Shown: piece by piece, positions 47,124 to 57,042 of the stretch | Layout of the letters: every line of letters begins with the position of its first letter | Numbering within the stretch: the stretch's first letter is position 1 | Assembly (NCBI RefSeq): GCF_000814905.1 | Contig: NZ_JXAG01000033.1 | Coordinates: forward strand, 1-64,000 | From: Enterobacter sp. Bisph1 | GTDB taxonomy: Bacteria > Pseudomonadota > Gammaproteobacteria > Enterobacterales > Enterobacteriaceae | DNA length: 64,000 nt | Direction of reading: 5' to 3' | Notes under the pieces: model-generated | What the model was told of the DNA's origin: nothing | The model's database searches: none | What the model saw: only the letters and a program-made list of their open reading frames with translations | Position numbers and translations under genes: made by a program

Positions 47124-47336
47124 ATGGCAACATTTTCTCTCGGTAAACATCCGCACGTTGAGCTGTGCGATCTGCTGAAGCTGGAAGGCTGGAGCGAAAG
47201 CGGCGCGCAGGCGAAAATCGTCATTGCCGATGGCTTTGTCAAAGTCGACGGCGTAGTCGAAACGCGTAAACGCTGCAAAATTGTCGCCGGTCAAACGGTG
47301 AGCTTTGAAGGCCAGAGCGTTACCGTTACCGCATAA
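47124..47336 (+). CDS. ybcJ: S4-like RNA-binding protein YbcJ
   Basis: This 70-residue protein is a compact S4-domain (alpha-L motif) RNA-binding protein, with LCDLLKLEGWSESGAQAK and VKVDGVVETRKRCKI as its two landmarks. It begins one base after the folD stop and uses a ribosome site inside the end of folD (AAGGCG). In E. coli its target RNA is not settled. Confidence 0.95.
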   Translation: MATFSLGKHPHVELCDLLKLEGWSESGAQAKIVIADGFVKVDGVVETRKRCKIVAGQTVSFEGQSVTVTA

Positions 47337-47499
47337 ATCCCTCTCTTAAACCGGGTCTGGCACCTTTGCCGCCCGGTTTCTTATGGCTATTCCCCTCTAT
47401 TTATCACGGTTAATTACCGATCGATTTCAAAGAATCATTAATTCCTCTGGCTGAATGTGAAAATTTAGTTGCAGCGCGTTACGGCTTATCTCACGATAG

Positions 47500-47528
47500 G
47501 TAGAACGTTCTACTAAAACGTTCTACTC
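47500..47528. promoter_or_regulatory. MalI-like operator pair before the PTS gene
   Basis: GTAGAACGTTCTAC (47500-47513) is a perfect 14-bp palindrome centred on AACGTT, and a second, less symmetric AAACGTT site (47513-47528) follows 13 bp on. The pattern resembles the MalI operator of E. coli (GATAAAACGTTTTATC). They lie about 50-70 bases before the PTS start and should bind the LacI-type protein encoded downstream. Confidence 0.8.
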
Positions 47529-47571
47529 ACAATAACAGCGCCAAAAGAGCGCAATTTCGGGGGAAGTCAGC

Positions 47572-49071
47572 ATGTGTCTGATATCAGGGTTTGTTAAATC
47601 ATTGTCGAAGCTTTCGATGATTGGCCGCGCGTTAATGCTGCCCATCTCGTTGCTGCCGGCCGCAGGTTTATTACTCGCGTTCGGTGATAAATTCCATTTA
47701 CCGCTGATGATGAACGCGGGCGGCGTTATTTTTGATAACCTGCCGATGCTGTTTGCGATTGGTTCGGCGGTGGGTCTCGCATCAGAATCAGGGATTGCGG
47801 CGCTCTCGGCGGCCGTCTCGGTGTTCGTCACCAATATTACTATCGGCACGATGTTAAGTATTACGCCGGAAATGGCCTCACAGGGCGGAAAATACGCCAT
47901 GGTGGTCGGCATCCCGACCCTGCAAATGGGCGTGTTTGGCGGTCTGATTTGCGGCATTCTGGCCGCCTGGTGTTACAACCGCTTCCACACCATGCAGCTG
48001 CCGGAGTTTCTCGGCTTCTTCTCCGGGAAACGCTTTGTCGCCATCGCCACCGCTTTCTTGTCATTTATACTCGGCCTGCTGCTGCCGTTTATCTGGCAAC
48101 ATATCCAGGCGGGCATTGATGCGCTCTCTCTGATCGTCAACGGCGACAATCAGGCGCTCTCGACATTTATTTTCGGCCTGGTTGAACGCGCGCTGATCCC
48201 GCTCGGCCTGCACCATATCTGGTATCCGTCATTCTGGTACTCGTTTGGGGATTACACCACTCAGGCAGGCCAGGTGATTCACGGCGACCAGACTATTTGG
48301 TTCAAAATGCTGGAAGAAGGGACGAAATCCTTTAGCAGCGACACTTATCAGAATGCCGGTAAGTTTATGCAGGGTGAGTTCCCGCTGATGCTGTTCGCGC
48401 TGCCTGCGGCCTGCCTGGCGATGTACCATGAGGCGCACAGCCGAAATAAGAAAATTGCCTTTGGCATCCTCTTCTCCGCAGCCCTGACCTGCTTTTTGAC
48501 GGGCATTACCGAGCCGGTTGAATTCACCTTTATTTTCGTCGCGCCGATCCTCTACGTCTTTAATGCCATTATGGCCGGTCTGGCCTATATGACGATGTAT
48601 CTGCTGCACGCGCATATCGCTAAATCCTTCTCCGCCGGGTTTATCGATTACTTGTCGTTCGGCATTCTGCCTTCGTTCAATGGCTATCAAACCAACTTCC
48701 TTAATGCGATTATCGTCGGTATCCCGATGGCGCTGATTTACTACTTCACCTTCCGTTTTGTGATTCGTCGTTTCGACGTCAAAACGCCGGGGCGTACCGA
48801 AGTGACCGCCGTGGCAGACGATAAAACCGATAGCGAGCTGGCGACGGAAATTATCGCCATGCTGGGCGGTGCGCAGAATATCGACTCCGTCGGTGCCTGC
48901 ATCACCCGCTTGCGTCTGGAAGTGGCAAAAAGTGAAATGGTGGACAAAGATGGGCTTAACGGCCTCGGTGCTCGCGGCGTAGTGTTTGTTGGCGATAGCG
49001 GCATTCAGGTTATTTTCGGTGCGAGGGCGCAATTTATCGCCCAGACCATGTCCACAATGATCGGCAAATAA
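47572..49071 (+). CDS. PTS sugar transporter IIBC, glucose/maltose family
   Basis: This 499-residue inner-membrane protein takes up and phosphorylates a sugar with phosphate from the PTS chain. An EIIC domain with about ten membrane helices (1-400; ITEPVEFTFIFVAPILY, GLHHIWYPSFW) is followed by an EIIB domain with the phosphorylated cysteine in CITRLRLEV (about 440). It resembles PtsG more than MalX. A IIA domain is absent, so Crr would have to supply it. GGGGAAG precedes the ATG. A LacI-type gene follows. The sugar is unknown, with glucose, maltose or a disaccharide all possible. Confidence 0.92.
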   Translation: MCLISGFVKSLSKLSMIGRALMLPISLLPAAGLLLAFGDKFHLPLMMNAGGVIFDNLPMLFAIGSAVGLASESGIAALSAAVSVFVTNITIGTMLSITPEMASQGGKYAMVVGIPTLQMGVFGGLICGILAAWCYNRFHTMQLPEFLGFFSGKRFVAIATAFLSFILGLLLPFIWQHIQAGIDALSLIVNGDNQALSTFIFGLVERALIPLGLHHIWYPSFWYSFGDYTTQAGQVIHGDQTIWFKMLEEGTKSFSSDTYQNAGKFMQGEFPLMLFALPAACLAMYHEAHSRNKKIAFGILFSAALTCFLTGITEPVEFTFIFVAPILYVFNAIMAGLAYMTMYLLHAHIAKSFSAGFIDYLSFGILPSFNGYQTNFLNAIIVGIPMALIYYFTFRFVIRRFDVKTPGRTEVTAVADDKTDSELATEIIAMLGGAQNIDSVGACITRLRLEVAKSEMVDKDGLNGLGARGVVFVGDSGIQVIFGARAQFIAQTMSTMIGK

Positions 49072-49140
49072 TAAGATACCGCCCTGGCGCGTCCTGCTCG
49101 CGCCAGGCAGGCGGAACAGCGGAAAACTCAGGGAGAAGGT

Positions 49141-50157
49141 TTGAAGAAAGTCAGCATCATTGATGTCGCGAAACAGGCGGGCGTTTCCGTTTCCACCGTC
49201 TCGTTGGTGCTTCGTCAGAAAGGGAAAATTTCCGAAGCGACCATTGGCAAAGTCAACGCGGCTATCGATGCCCTTGGCTATGTGCACAATGTGGCCGCCG
49301 CCAATCTGCGCGCCAATACGTCGAATCTGATTGGCTTAATCCTGCGCGATTTTAGCGACAGCTTCTCGATTAAAGTGATGGCCAGCGTCGTACAGGAGCT
49401 GGAAAAACATGGCTATATGGTGTTTCTCGGCCAGCCGCTGAACGATAGCGATCATCTTGAGCGCTGCCTGCTTTCATTTAAACAGCAGGGCGTTGCCGGA
49501 GTGATTTATCTCGCCTCCGACACGCGGACTTCCGCCCTGCCCGCGCAAATCCGCAACTGCCCGCTGCCGCTGGTGGCCGTATCGCAATCCCTGCTTAATG
49601 AAGAGTGCAATCTGGTGATGCGCGATAATCGCCAGGCCGCCATCCTGGCAACGCGCTATTTGATCGAACGTGGTCACCGCAATATTGCCTATATTGGCGG
49701 TATCGAAGGGGATTTGATTCGCCAGCAGCGGTTAGCGGGTTTTCGCACCACCATGACCCAGCACGGGCTGGTATTGCGCGAAGAAGCCACGCCGTCCTGC
49801 AGTGATGATACCCGCGCCGCCGGGTATGCCGTGCGCCAGCTGCTGGAAAAAAACAGTACCCTCACCGCCCTGCTCTGCCACTCACCGGACGCCTTGATTG
49901 GCTCGATTGCCGGGATCCATCAAACCGGGCATACGGTCGGCAAAGATGTCTTTTTGTCCCAGCAGGTGGCGCTGGTTGGCTTTGAAGATATGCTGCACGT
50001 TAATCTCACCTCACCTTCCCTGACCTATGTTTCATCCGCCAGCGAGGAGACAGGACGCCAGGCGGCAGCTTTAATGATCCGTAAGCTGAAAGAACCTGAT
50101 TTACAAACTCAGCGCATCACCCTTTCCGGGCAGCTTATCGTCCGTGAATCAGCCTAG
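49141..50157 (+). CDS. LacI-family regulator, MalI-like
   Basis: This 338-residue repressor has a LacI helix-turn-helix (about 1-50; IIDVAKQAGVSVSTVSLVL), a hinge and a periplasmic-binding-like effector domain. The HTH and operator type point to the MalI branch. The start is TTG at 49141, with GGGAG a few bases upstream. It follows the PTS gene in the same direction and probably controls it and itself through the AACGTT operators. malY, the usual third partner in E. coli, is not here. Confidence 0.92.
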   Translation: MKKVSIIDVAKQAGVSVSTVSLVLRQKGKISEATIGKVNAAIDALGYVHNVAAANLRANTSNLIGLILRDFSDSFSIKVMASVVQELEKHGYMVFLGQPLNDSDHLERCLLSFKQQGVAGVIYLASDTRTSALPAQIRNCPLPLVAVSQSLLNEECNLVMRDNRQAAILATRYLIERGHRNIAYIGGIEGDLIRQQRLAGFRTTMTQHGLVLREEATPSCSDDTRAAGYAVRQLLEKNSTLTALLCHSPDALIGSIAGIHQTGHTVGKDVFLSQQVALVGFEDMLHVNLTSPSLTYVSSASEETGRQAAALMIRKLKEPDLQTQRITLSGQLIVRESA

Positions 50158-50326
50158 TGCTAAGCGGCTGTTGTTGAAATATAAACGACAGGCGGCAACC
50201 TTCACTGGCATCAACAGTGAAAGTGAAATGTTCATACTTTCGCGACGATAACAAATACCGAAAATCGTAGGCTTTCCCTGCGGGTGACTTTCGCTATAAT
50301 TTCTTTTTTGTTCAGAGACCTGCGTT

Positions 50327-50851
50327 ATGCCAACCATTGTTACCCATGCCGCCGTCCCCCTTTGCCTGGGTTTGGGGCTGGGCAGTAAAGTTATTCCACG
50401 CGGTTTATTGCTGGCGGGGATTGGGCTTGCCATGCTGCCCGACGCCGATGTGCTGGCGTTTAAATTCGGCGTCGCCTACGGCAATGCGTTCGGCCATCGC
50501 GGGTTTACCCATTCGCTGCTGTTCGCCTTTGTGTTGCCGCTGATCGTTGCCTGGTTTGGCCGCAGACGATTCAACGCCAGCCTGGCGCGCTGCTGGGCTT
50601 TTCTCACCGTCTCGCTGCTGTCGCACAGCCTGCTCGATTCCGTCACCACCGGCGGGAAAGGCGTTGGCTGGCTGTGGCCGTGGTCGGAGGAACGTTTCTT
50701 TGCGCCGTGGCAGGTCATTAAGGTCGCGCCGTTTGCCCTGTCACGCTATACCACGCCTTACGGGCATCAGGTGATTCTCTCGGAGCTGTTATGGGTGTGG
50801 CTGCCGGGGATGATTGTGATGTTGCTGCTGTGGAAAATGCGGCGGGGATAA
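50327..50851 (+). CDS. ybcI: YbcI, DUF457/YdjM-type membrane hydrolase-like protein
   Basis: This 174-residue integral membrane protein has a HRGFTHSL and SHSLLDSVTTGG pair of histidine-aspartate motifs typical of the YdjM/YbcI family of predicted membrane-bound metal-dependent hydrolases. It closely follows E. coli YbcI from memory. It is convergent with cysS, as in E. coli. No experimental substrate is known. Confidence 0.95.
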   Translation: MPTIVTHAAVPLCLGLGLGSKVIPRGLLLAGIGLAMLPDADVLAFKFGVAYGNAFGHRGFTHSLLFAFVLPLIVAWFGRRRFNASLARCWAFLTVSLLSHSLLDSVTTGGKGVGWLWPWSEERFFAPWQVIKVAPFALSRYTTPYGHQVILSELLWVWLPGMIVMLLLWKMRRG

Positions 50852-50883
50852 ACGCTCCCCGCGCTTTTAGCGAGCTGAAATGA

Positions 50884-50910
50884 CAAAAAAGCGGCCGAAG
50901 CCGCTTTTTT
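50884..50910. terminator. bidirectional terminator between ybcI and cysS
   Basis: AAAAAAGCGG, a short loop and CCGCTTTTTT form an inverted repeat with T-tracts in both directions. It lies between the two convergent stop codons. Confidence 0.92.
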
Positions 50911-50911
50911 A

Positions 50912-52312
50912 TTACTTACGCCGCCAGGTCGTGCCCTGCGGCCCATCTTCCAGCACGATCCCCATCTCGTTAAGACGATCGCGCGCGGCATCGGCCGCCG
51001 CCCAGTCTTTCGCTTTGCGCGCGTCCAGACGCTGCTGAATCAACTGTTCAATTTCAGCCACTTCGCTGTCATCTGCCTGCGCACCGCTTTGCAGGAACTG
51101 ATCCGCGTCCTGTTCCAGTAGACCTAACACGCCCGCCAGTTCACGCAGGGTTTTCGCCGCTGCATTCGCGCCAGCGGCATTGCCGCTGTTCTTCAGCGTG
51201 TTCACCTCGCGGGCGAGATCGAACAGCACGGAATAGGCTTCCGGGGTATTGAAATCGTCATCCATCGCCTCGCAAAAACGCTTCACATACAGTTCGCCCT
51301 GCTCGAAATGGCCCCCTTGCGCGCTGTTACTGTCGGTACCGCGCAGGGCGTTGTATAGACGCTCCAGCGCCGAGCGCGCCTGCTTCAAGTTGTCTTCGCT
51401 GTAGTTCAGTTGGCTACGATAGTGACCGGACATCAGGAAGTAGCGAACGGTTTCGGCGTCGTAATATTTCAGCACGTCGCGCACGGTAAAGAAGTTGCCA
51501 AGGGATTTGGACATCTTCTCGCGATCGACCATCACCATGCCGGAGTGCATCCAGTAATTAACGTACTCGCCGTCATGGGCGCAGGTCGACTGGGCAATTT
51601 CGTTTTCGTGGTGCGGGAACATCAGATCCGAACCGCCGCCGTGAATGTCGAAATGCGAGCCCAGCTGTTTGCAGTTCATCGCCGAACATTCTATATGCCA
51701 GCCTGGACGCCCTTCGCCCCACGGCGACGGCCAGCTCGGCTCGCCGGGCTTGGACATTTTCCACAGCACGAAATCCATTGGGTTGCGCTTCACTTCCGCC
51801 ACTTCAACCCGTGCGCCCGCCTGCAGCTGATCCAGATCCTGGCGTGACAGCTGTCCGTAGGTCGGATCCGTTGGCACCGAGAACATCACATCGCCGTTAT
51901 CGGCCACGTAAGCATGCTCGCGCTCAAGCAGGCGCTGGGTAATCTCAATGATTTCTGAAATATGGTGCGTGGCGCGCGGTTCGCTGTCTGGGCGCAGGAT
52001 ATTGAGGGCGTCAAAATCCTTATGCATCTCAACGATCATCCGATCGACCAGTTCAACAAAGCCTTCGCCATTTTCATTAGCGCGCTTGATGATTTTGTCG
52101 TCAATATCGGTAATGTTGCGGACATATTTCAGCGTATAGCCGAGAAATCGTAAATAACGCGCGACCACGTCAAAGGCAACAAATGTACGGCCATGACCGA
52201 TATGACAGAGATCGTAAACGGTAATACCACACACGTACATGCCGACTTCCCCGGCATGAATAGGTTTAAATTCCTCTTTTTGGCGCGTCAGAGTATTAAA
52301 TATTTTTAACAT
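50912..52312 (-). CDS. cysS: cysteinyl-tRNA synthetase
   Basis: CysS charges tRNA-Cys with cysteine in the cytoplasm. The start [10 protein letters not shown] gives 466 residues, close to the 461 of E. coli; an ATG four codons earlier is not supported. The HIGH signature reads HIGHG, and KMSKS is intact. The zinc-ligand cysteines lie in MYVCGIT and HIECSAMNC, with [14 protein letters not shown] for the amino-acid site. It is divergent from ppiB. Confidence 0.97.
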   Translation of the reverse strand: MLKIFNTLTRQKEEFKPIHAGEVGMYVCGITVYDLCHIGHGRTFVAFDVVARYLRFLGYTLKYVRNITDIDDKIIKRANENGEGFVELVDRMIVEMHKDFDALNILRPDSEPRATHHISEIIEITQRLLEREHAYVADNGDVMFSVPTDPTYGQLSRQDLDQLQAGARVEVAEVKRNPMDFVLWKMSKPGEPSWPSPWGEGRPGWHIECSAMNCKQLGSHFDIHGGGSDLMFPHHENEIAQSTCAHDGEYVNYWMHSGMVMVDREKMSKSLGNFFTVRDVLKYYDAETVRYFLMSGHYRSQLNYSEDNLKQARSALERLYNALRGTDSNSAQGGHFEQGELYVKRFCEAMDDDFNTPEAYSVLFDLAREVNTLKNSGNAAGANAAAKTLRELAGVLGLLEQDADQFLQSGAQADDSEVAEIEQLIQQRLDARKAKDWAAADAARDRLNEMGIVLEDGPQGTTWRRK

Positions 52313-52485
52313 CGAAGATTCCATGTGGACGTGTGTGGGACGAAAAGGGCATATATTACCTATAATTCAAACCCGAAGCAGCTCACTTTGCAAGGTGATC
52401 CGGCCTTACGGTTATGCTATAACAGGCGACTATCTCTGACCCACTAGCGGGTCTACGCACTACACTATCAGAACAGGATGCAATA

Positions 52486-52980
52486 ATGGTTACTTTCCAC
52501 ACTAATCACGGCGACATCGTAATCAAAACCTTTGATGACAAAGCGCCTGAAACAGTTAAAAACTTCCTGGACTACTGTCGTGAAGGTTTCTACAACAACA
52601 CGATTTTCCACCGTGTAATTAATGGCTTTATGATTCAGGGCGGCGGTTTCGAACCGGGCATGAACCAGAAAGTCACTAAAGAGCCTATCAAAAACGAAGC
52701 CAACAACGGTCTGAAAAACACCCGCGGCACGCTGGCGATGGCGCGTACTCAGGCACCGCACTCCGCAACCGCGCAGTTCTTTATTAACGTTGCGGACAAC
52801 GACTTCCTGAACTTCAGCGGCGAAAGCATGCAGGGCTGGGGTTACTGCGTGTTTGCCGAAGTGGTTGAAGGTATGGACGTGGTTGATAAGATCAAAGGCG
52901 TTTCCACCGGCCGCAGCGGCATGCATCAGGATGTGCCGAAAGAAGACGTTATCATTGAAAGCGTGGACGTCAGCGAGTAA
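52486..52980 (+). CDS. ppiB: peptidyl-prolyl cis-trans isomerase B (cyclophilin)
   Basis: PpiB is the cytoplasmic cyclophilin that speeds proline isomerisation during folding. The 164 residues hold the catalytic core ([18 protein letters not shown]) with the usual active-site arginine. The start MVTFHTNHG has AGGATG upstream. It is followed by lpxH after three bases, so the two share a transcript. Confidence 0.97.
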   Translation: MVTFHTNHGDIVIKTFDDKAPETVKNFLDYCREGFYNNTIFHRVINGFMIQGGGFEPGMNQKVTKEPIKNEANNGLKNTRGTLAMARTQAPHSATAQFFINVADNDFLNFSGESMQGWGYCVFAEVVEGMDVVDKIKGVSTGRSGMHQDVPKEDVIIESVDVSE

Positions 52981-52983
52981 TTC

Positions 52984-53706
52984 GTGGCGACACTCTTTAT
53001 CGCAGATCTGCACCTGCAAACAGAAGAACCGGCGATCACCGCCGGTTTTCTGCGTTTTTTAGCAGGTACAGCGCGAGAAGCCGACGCGCTCTATATTTTG
53101 GGCGATCTGTTTGAAGCCTGGATAGGCGATGACGATCCCAATCCGCTGCACCAGCAAATCGCGCAAGCGATTAAAGCCCTGGTCGATAGCGGCGTACCCT
53201 GCTACTTCATCCACGGTAACCGGGACTTTCTACTCGGTAAACGCTTCGCCCGTCTTAGCGGTATGCAGTTATTACCGCAGGAGCAGGTGCTCAATCTGTA
53301 TGGCCGTAAGGTGCTGATTATGCACGGTGATACGCTGTGTACCGATGATGTGGGTTACCAGGCCTTTCGCGCGAAAGTGCATCAGCCCTGGCTGCAACGC
53401 CTGTTCCTCGCCCTGCCGCTATTTATTCGCCGGCGCATCGCCATGCAAATGCGCGCAGGCAGTAAAGCCGCCAACAGCAGTAAATCCATTGCCATTATGG
53501 ATGTGAATCAGCACGCCGTGGTCAACGCGATGGAAACGCACCAGGTACAGTGGCTGATCCATGGGCATACTCATCGCCCAAAGGTCCATCAGTTGATAGC
53601 AAATAATGCTGCCGCGTTTCGCGCCGTATTAGGTGCGTGGCACAGCGAAGGCTCGATGGTGCGCGTCACCGAGAGTGACGTTGAACTGATTACTTTCCCC
53701 TTCTGA
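52984..53706 (+). CDS. lpxH: UDP-2,3-diacylglucosamine diphosphatase
   Basis: LpxH cleaves UDP-2,3-diacylglucosamine to lipid X at the inner membrane, a step of lipid A synthesis. The 240 residues keep the metallophosphoesterase motifs IADLHL, GDLFE, HGNRDF and HGHTH. The start is GTG three bases after the ppiB stop, with a GAG-type ribosome site in the end of ppiB. The order ppiB-lpxH-purEK is that of E. coli. Confidence 0.97.
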   Translation: MATLFIADLHLQTEEPAITAGFLRFLAGTAREADALYILGDLFEAWIGDDDPNPLHQQIAQAIKALVDSGVPCYFIHGNRDFLLGKRFARLSGMQLLPQEQVLNLYGRKVLIMHGDTLCTDDVGYQAFRAKVHQPWLQRLFLALPLFIRRRIAMQMRAGSKAANSSKSIAIMDVNQHAVVNAMETHQVQWLIHGHTHRPKVHQLIANNAAAFRAVLGAWHSEGSMVRVTESDVELITFPF

Positions 53707-53746
53707 CTTCCCTGCCGTTGCGCCGTCGAAGGCACGAAACATCGGC

Positions 53747-53762
53747 ACGCAACCGTTTTCCT
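53747..53762. promoter_or_regulatory. PurR-box-like operator of purEK
   Basis: ACGCAACCGTTTTCCT matches the 16-bp PurR consensus ACGCAAACGTTTGCGT at about 12 positions, with a complete left half. It lies some 75 bases before purE. Purine-dependent repression is inferred. Confidence 0.75.
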
Positions 53763-53834
53763 TGCCGCTTTTCCATGCTATTCTCTGTGCCCTCTTACGT
53801 AGTCTGAAGCACACCCACAGGAGTTTTGAGACGT

Positions 53835-54344
53835 ATGTCTTTAAGCAACCAACCGGCGCGCATCGCCATTGTGATGGGCTCGAAAAGCGACTGGGCAACC
53901 ATGCAGTTCGCCGCTGAAATCCTCGATACCCTGCACGTTTCGCACCATGTTGAAATCGTCTCCGCACACCGCACCCCGGATAAACTGTTCAGCTTCGCCG
54001 AAAGCGCCGAGCAAAACGGTTATCAGGTGATTATTGCCGGTGCCGGCGGCGCGGCGCATTTGCCGGGCATGATCGCGGCGAAAACTCTGGTGCCGGTGCT
54101 GGGTGTGCCGGTACAAAGCGCTGCCCTAAGCGGCGTCGACAGCCTCTATTCTATCGTGCAGATGCCGCGCGGTATCCCGGTGGGAACCCTGGCAATTGGC
54201 AAAGCTGGTGCGGCGAACGCAGCCCTGTTAGCGGCGCAGATTCTGGCGCAGCACGACGCGGCGCTGCATCAACGCCTGGTGGACTGGCGGCAAACGCAGA
54301 CCGACGACGTGCTGGATAACCCGGATCCGAGAGGCGCGGCATGA
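53835..54344 (+). CDS. purE: N5-CAIR mutase
   Basis: PurE converts N5-carboxyaminoimidazole ribotide to CAIR in purine synthesis. The start MSLSNQPAR gives 169 residues, the E. coli length; an ATG three codons earlier is dismissed. MGSKSDW, SAHRTP (catalytic His) and [11 protein letters not shown] are present. A PurR-like box lies upstream. Its stop overlaps the purK start (ATGA), so the two are translationally coupled. Confidence 0.97.
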   Translation: MSLSNQPARIAIVMGSKSDWATMQFAAEILDTLHVSHHVEIVSAHRTPDKLFSFAESAEQNGYQVIIAGAGGAAHLPGMIAAKTLVPVLGVPVQSAALSGVDSLYSIVQMPRGIPVGTLAIGKAGAANAALLAAQILAQHDAALHQRLVDWRQTQTDDVLDNPDPRGAA

Positions 54345-55408
54345 AACAGGTGTGTGTACTGGGCAACGGCCAGCTTGGCCGGATGCTGCGCCAGGCCGGA
54401 GAACCGCTGAGCATTGCGGTATGGCCCGTTGGGCTGGACGACGCACCGGAAGCGGTGCCGTTTCAGCAGAGTGTGATCACCGCAGAAATCGAGCGCTGGC
54501 CGGAAACGGCGTTAACCCGCGAACTGGCGCGTCATCCGGCATTTGTTAATCGCGATGTCTTTCCGGTGATTGCCGATCGCCTGACGCAAAAACAGCTTTT
54601 CGACACCCTGCAACTCGCCACCGCGCCGTGGCAGTTGCTGGCCGATAAAAGCGAATGGCCGGAGGTATTTTCCCGTCTCGGTGAGCTGGCGATTGTTAAA
54701 CGTCGGGTGGGCGGTTATGACGGGCGCGGGCAGTGGCGTTTACAGGCGAACGAAACGGATCAATTGCCGGACGACTGCTACGGCGAGTGCATTGTTGAGC
54801 AGGGCATTCATTTTTCTGGCGAAGTGTCGCTGGTTGGCGCACGGGCACGCGATGGCAGCACGGTTTTCTATCCGCTGACCCACAACCTGCATCAGGATGG
54901 CATCTTACGCACCAGCGTCGTTTTCCCCCAGGCTAACGCCGCACAGCAGCAGCAGGCGGAAAGCATGCTGTCTGCCATTATGCATAAGCTGGACTACGTC
55001 GGCGTGATGGCGATGGAGTGTTTTGTCACCCCTGGCGGCTTGCTGATTAACGAACTGGCGCCGCGCGTACACAACAGCGGCCACTGGACGCAAAACGGCG
55101 CATCCATTAGCCAGTTTGAACTGCATCTACGCGCGGTGGTAGATCTGCCCCTGCCTCGTCCGGTAGTCAATAGCCCGTCGGTGATGATCAATCTGATTGG
55201 TAGCGATCTTAATTACGACTGGCTGAAGCTGCCGCTGGTGCATCTGCACTGGTATGACAAAGAGGTACGCGCGGGGCGTAAAGTGGGTCATCTGAATTTG
55301 AATGATGATGATACCGCACGTCTGAGCGCCACGCTGGAAGCGCTGGTTCCGCTGTTGCCGCCGGAGTACGCCAGCGGTATCGCCTGGGCCCAGTCGAAAC
55401 TGCTGTAA
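54341..55408 (+). CDS. purK: N5-CAIR synthetase
   Basis: PurK makes N5-carboxyaminoimidazole ribotide from AIR, bicarbonate and ATP, the step before PurE. The 355 residues form an ATP-grasp fold ([34 protein letters not shown]). The ATG overlaps the purE stop by 4 bases. It is the last gene of the purEK operon, convergent with the porin gene. Confidence 0.97.
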   Translation: MKQVCVLGNGQLGRMLRQAGEPLSIAVWPVGLDDAPEAVPFQQSVITAEIERWPETALTRELARHPAFVNRDVFPVIADRLTQKQLFDTLQLATAPWQLLADKSEWPEVFSRLGELAIVKRRVGGYDGRGQWRLQANETDQLPDDCYGECIVEQGIHFSGEVSLVGARARDGSTVFYPLTHNLHQDGILRTSVVFPQANAAQQQQAESMLSAIMHKLDYVGVMAMECFVTPGGLLINELAPRVHNSGHWTQNGASISQFELHLRAVVDLPLPRPVVNSPSVMINLIGSDLNYDWLKLPLVHLHWYDKEVRAGRKVGHLNLNDDDTARLSATLEALVPLLPPEYASGIAWAQSKLL

Positions 55409-55419
55409 CCCTTCTTTAT

Positions 55420-55449
55420 GCCCGCAGGCGCTTGCGCTTCGCGGGCTTT
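55420..55449 (+). terminator. hairpin after purK
   Basis: GCCCGC (55420-55425) pairs with GCGGGC (55441-55446), with a second inner pairing (GCGCTTGCGC), followed by TTTACAC. It lies 11 bases after the purK stop and may serve as a terminator although the T-tract is short. Confidence 0.6.
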
Positions 55450-55692
55450 ACACCTCTTCCCGCGTAACGGATTTCCACACCACAGCGGCTTCGGTAGGGT
55501 GAAGCTAAATACATCAGCCATAACTTTATGAATTCAAACGCTGAACATTTACGCAGTAAACGGTGGGAGAGCGTTGAAGAAACGGGAGGGTAAAGCATAA
55601 CAAGAAGCTCTGCCCGCAGCGGGGCCTGAACTCTCGTTATGCTTTTCTAGCTTTTCACTGCCGGATTTTCAAACCCGGCAGCGGCGCACGAC

Positions 55693-56844
55693 TTAGAAGT
55701 CGTAACGCAGGCGCACGATATTCATGTCGCCCTGAGTGTCGCCGGTGTCGGAAGTGAATACGTGTTCGTAATCAACACGGAAACCGTAATCCATCTGCAC
55801 GGTTACACCCACGCCGTTATCGATGCGCTGATAGTTACGGCCAGTTTTGTACTGCAGACGGTCACCCATCACGTACGGCTGAACATATTTGAGCGCGTAC
55901 TGACCGACCGGGATTTTGTAACCGGCAAAGTATTCAATACCCCACGCATCACCTGCGAAGTAGTTGTTGTAGACTTTTTTACCGGTGGTCAGGAAGTTTT
56001 CATACCAGCCGCCGCCGAAGGAGAAGGTCCAGTTATCCGGTGTCCAGCTCAAAGCCGTACCGTAGATATTCTGGCTGGAGCTTTCGTTGTCACCGGTAAT
56101 TGCATTACGCATGTCCGCCTTGGTGTAGTTCCAGGCGGTGCCCCATGACAGGTCTTTCGCGATATGGTAGTCCACGCCCAGTGAACCGCCGCCTTTACGT
56201 TTGTAACGCAGGTTGCTATCGCGGAACAGCACTTCGTTATCTTCGAACAGATAGGAGGCGTAAATATCCGCATCACCGAAGGTGTTTTTATATTTCAGCA
56301 TTTTGCGTGAGCGGTAAGAACCATCGTAGTCACCGCTAATGCCGTTGCCCGGGGCCTGGGCTTTCATATCGTAATCCCAGATATCCGTTTTCGCGCCCAC
56401 CACATCGTAATAAACGCTGTTTTGCTGACCGAAGGTCATGGTACCCCAGGTTTTGCTCTTCAGACCGGTATAGAGCATACGGCGGCTGGTATTGTGAGCG
56501 CCAGCGGCGTAGTGGCTATCCCAGCCCAGCAGCGCCGGAACGTTGACGCCCAGTTCGTAATAGTTAACCCAGCTAATATCATCGAACAGGTAGTAATCGG
56601 TAGCGAAACGGAAACGGGTGCCGCCATCGTAACCGTTACGTTTGTAAGACGTTTTATCACCATCGCCCATTCGGTCATCGAACTGAGGACGAATTGAACC
56701 ACCAACGGTGAAGTTCAGGCGGCTTAACGGATTGCCTGCCTGAGGATCTTGCTTAAGTACTGTGATTTCCGCCTGTGCTGCGAAAGACATCAATGCTACT
56801 GCTGCTCCGATAGCTGTCGCCAGAGCGGTTGTTCTTATTTTCAT
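55693..56844 (-). CDS. outer-membrane porin
   Basis: This 383-residue outer-membrane channel has a signal peptide (MKIRTTALATAIGAAVALMSF, cleavage near AQA), a repeated beta-strand pattern and a C-terminal phenylalanine (LRYDF). It resembles general Gram-negative porins of the 16-strand type but not closely OmpF or OmpC. The start at 56844 has AAGGAAA; a longer frame adds nine unsupported residues. In E. coli K-12 rhsD lies between ybbP and purK, so this gene is an addition or replacement. Permeability is unknown; a sugar or acid porin is possible. Confidence 0.85.
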   Translation of the reverse strand: MKIRTTALATAIGAAVALMSFAAQAEITVLKQDPQAGNPLSRLNFTVGGSIRPQFDDRMGDGDKTSYKRNGYDGGTRFRFATDYYLFDDISWVNYYELGVNVPALLGWDSHYAAGAHNTSRRMLYTGLKSKTWGTMTFGQQNSVYYDVVGAKTDIWDYDMKAQAPGNGISGDYDGSYRSRKMLKYKNTFGDADIYASYLFEDNEVLFRDSNLRYKRKGGGSLGVDYHIAKDLSWGTAWNYTKADMRNAITGDNESSSQNIYGTALSWTPDNWTFSFGGGWYENFLTTGKKVYNNYFAGDAWGIEYFAGYKIPVGQYALKYVQPYVMGDRLQYKTGRNYQRIDNGVGVTVQMDYGFRVDYEHVFTSDTGDTQGDMNIVRLRYDF

Positions 56845-56979
56845 GTTTTTTCCTTGATGGAGAGACACCACTAGTTAATTACTAGCGGCGGAATATTAAC
56901 GTCTAAAAGCCTTTGACTGGTGGGGTTTTTTTGTTGTTTTGTGCTGGTAAACAATTACTTGGGGAACTTTTACACTTTG

Positions 56980-57015
56980 CAACAAACGCACACCGATAGC
57001 ATTATCGGTGTGCGT
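56980..57015 (-). terminator. intrinsic terminator of ybbP
   Basis: ACGCACACCGATA (56986-56998) pairs perfectly over 13 bases with TATCGGTGTGCGT (57003-57015) around GCAT. Read on the minus strand it runs into TTGTTG. It lies 28 bases after the ybbP stop. Confidence 0.85.
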
Positions 57016-57042
57016 TTCGTTGAGCAAGTATTGAGGAAGGGA

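Noticed and set aside
48229-49287. 352-codon minus-strand frame over the PTS gene
   Set aside because: Antisense to a clear transporter gene; its composition is that of a reversed hydrophobic gene.
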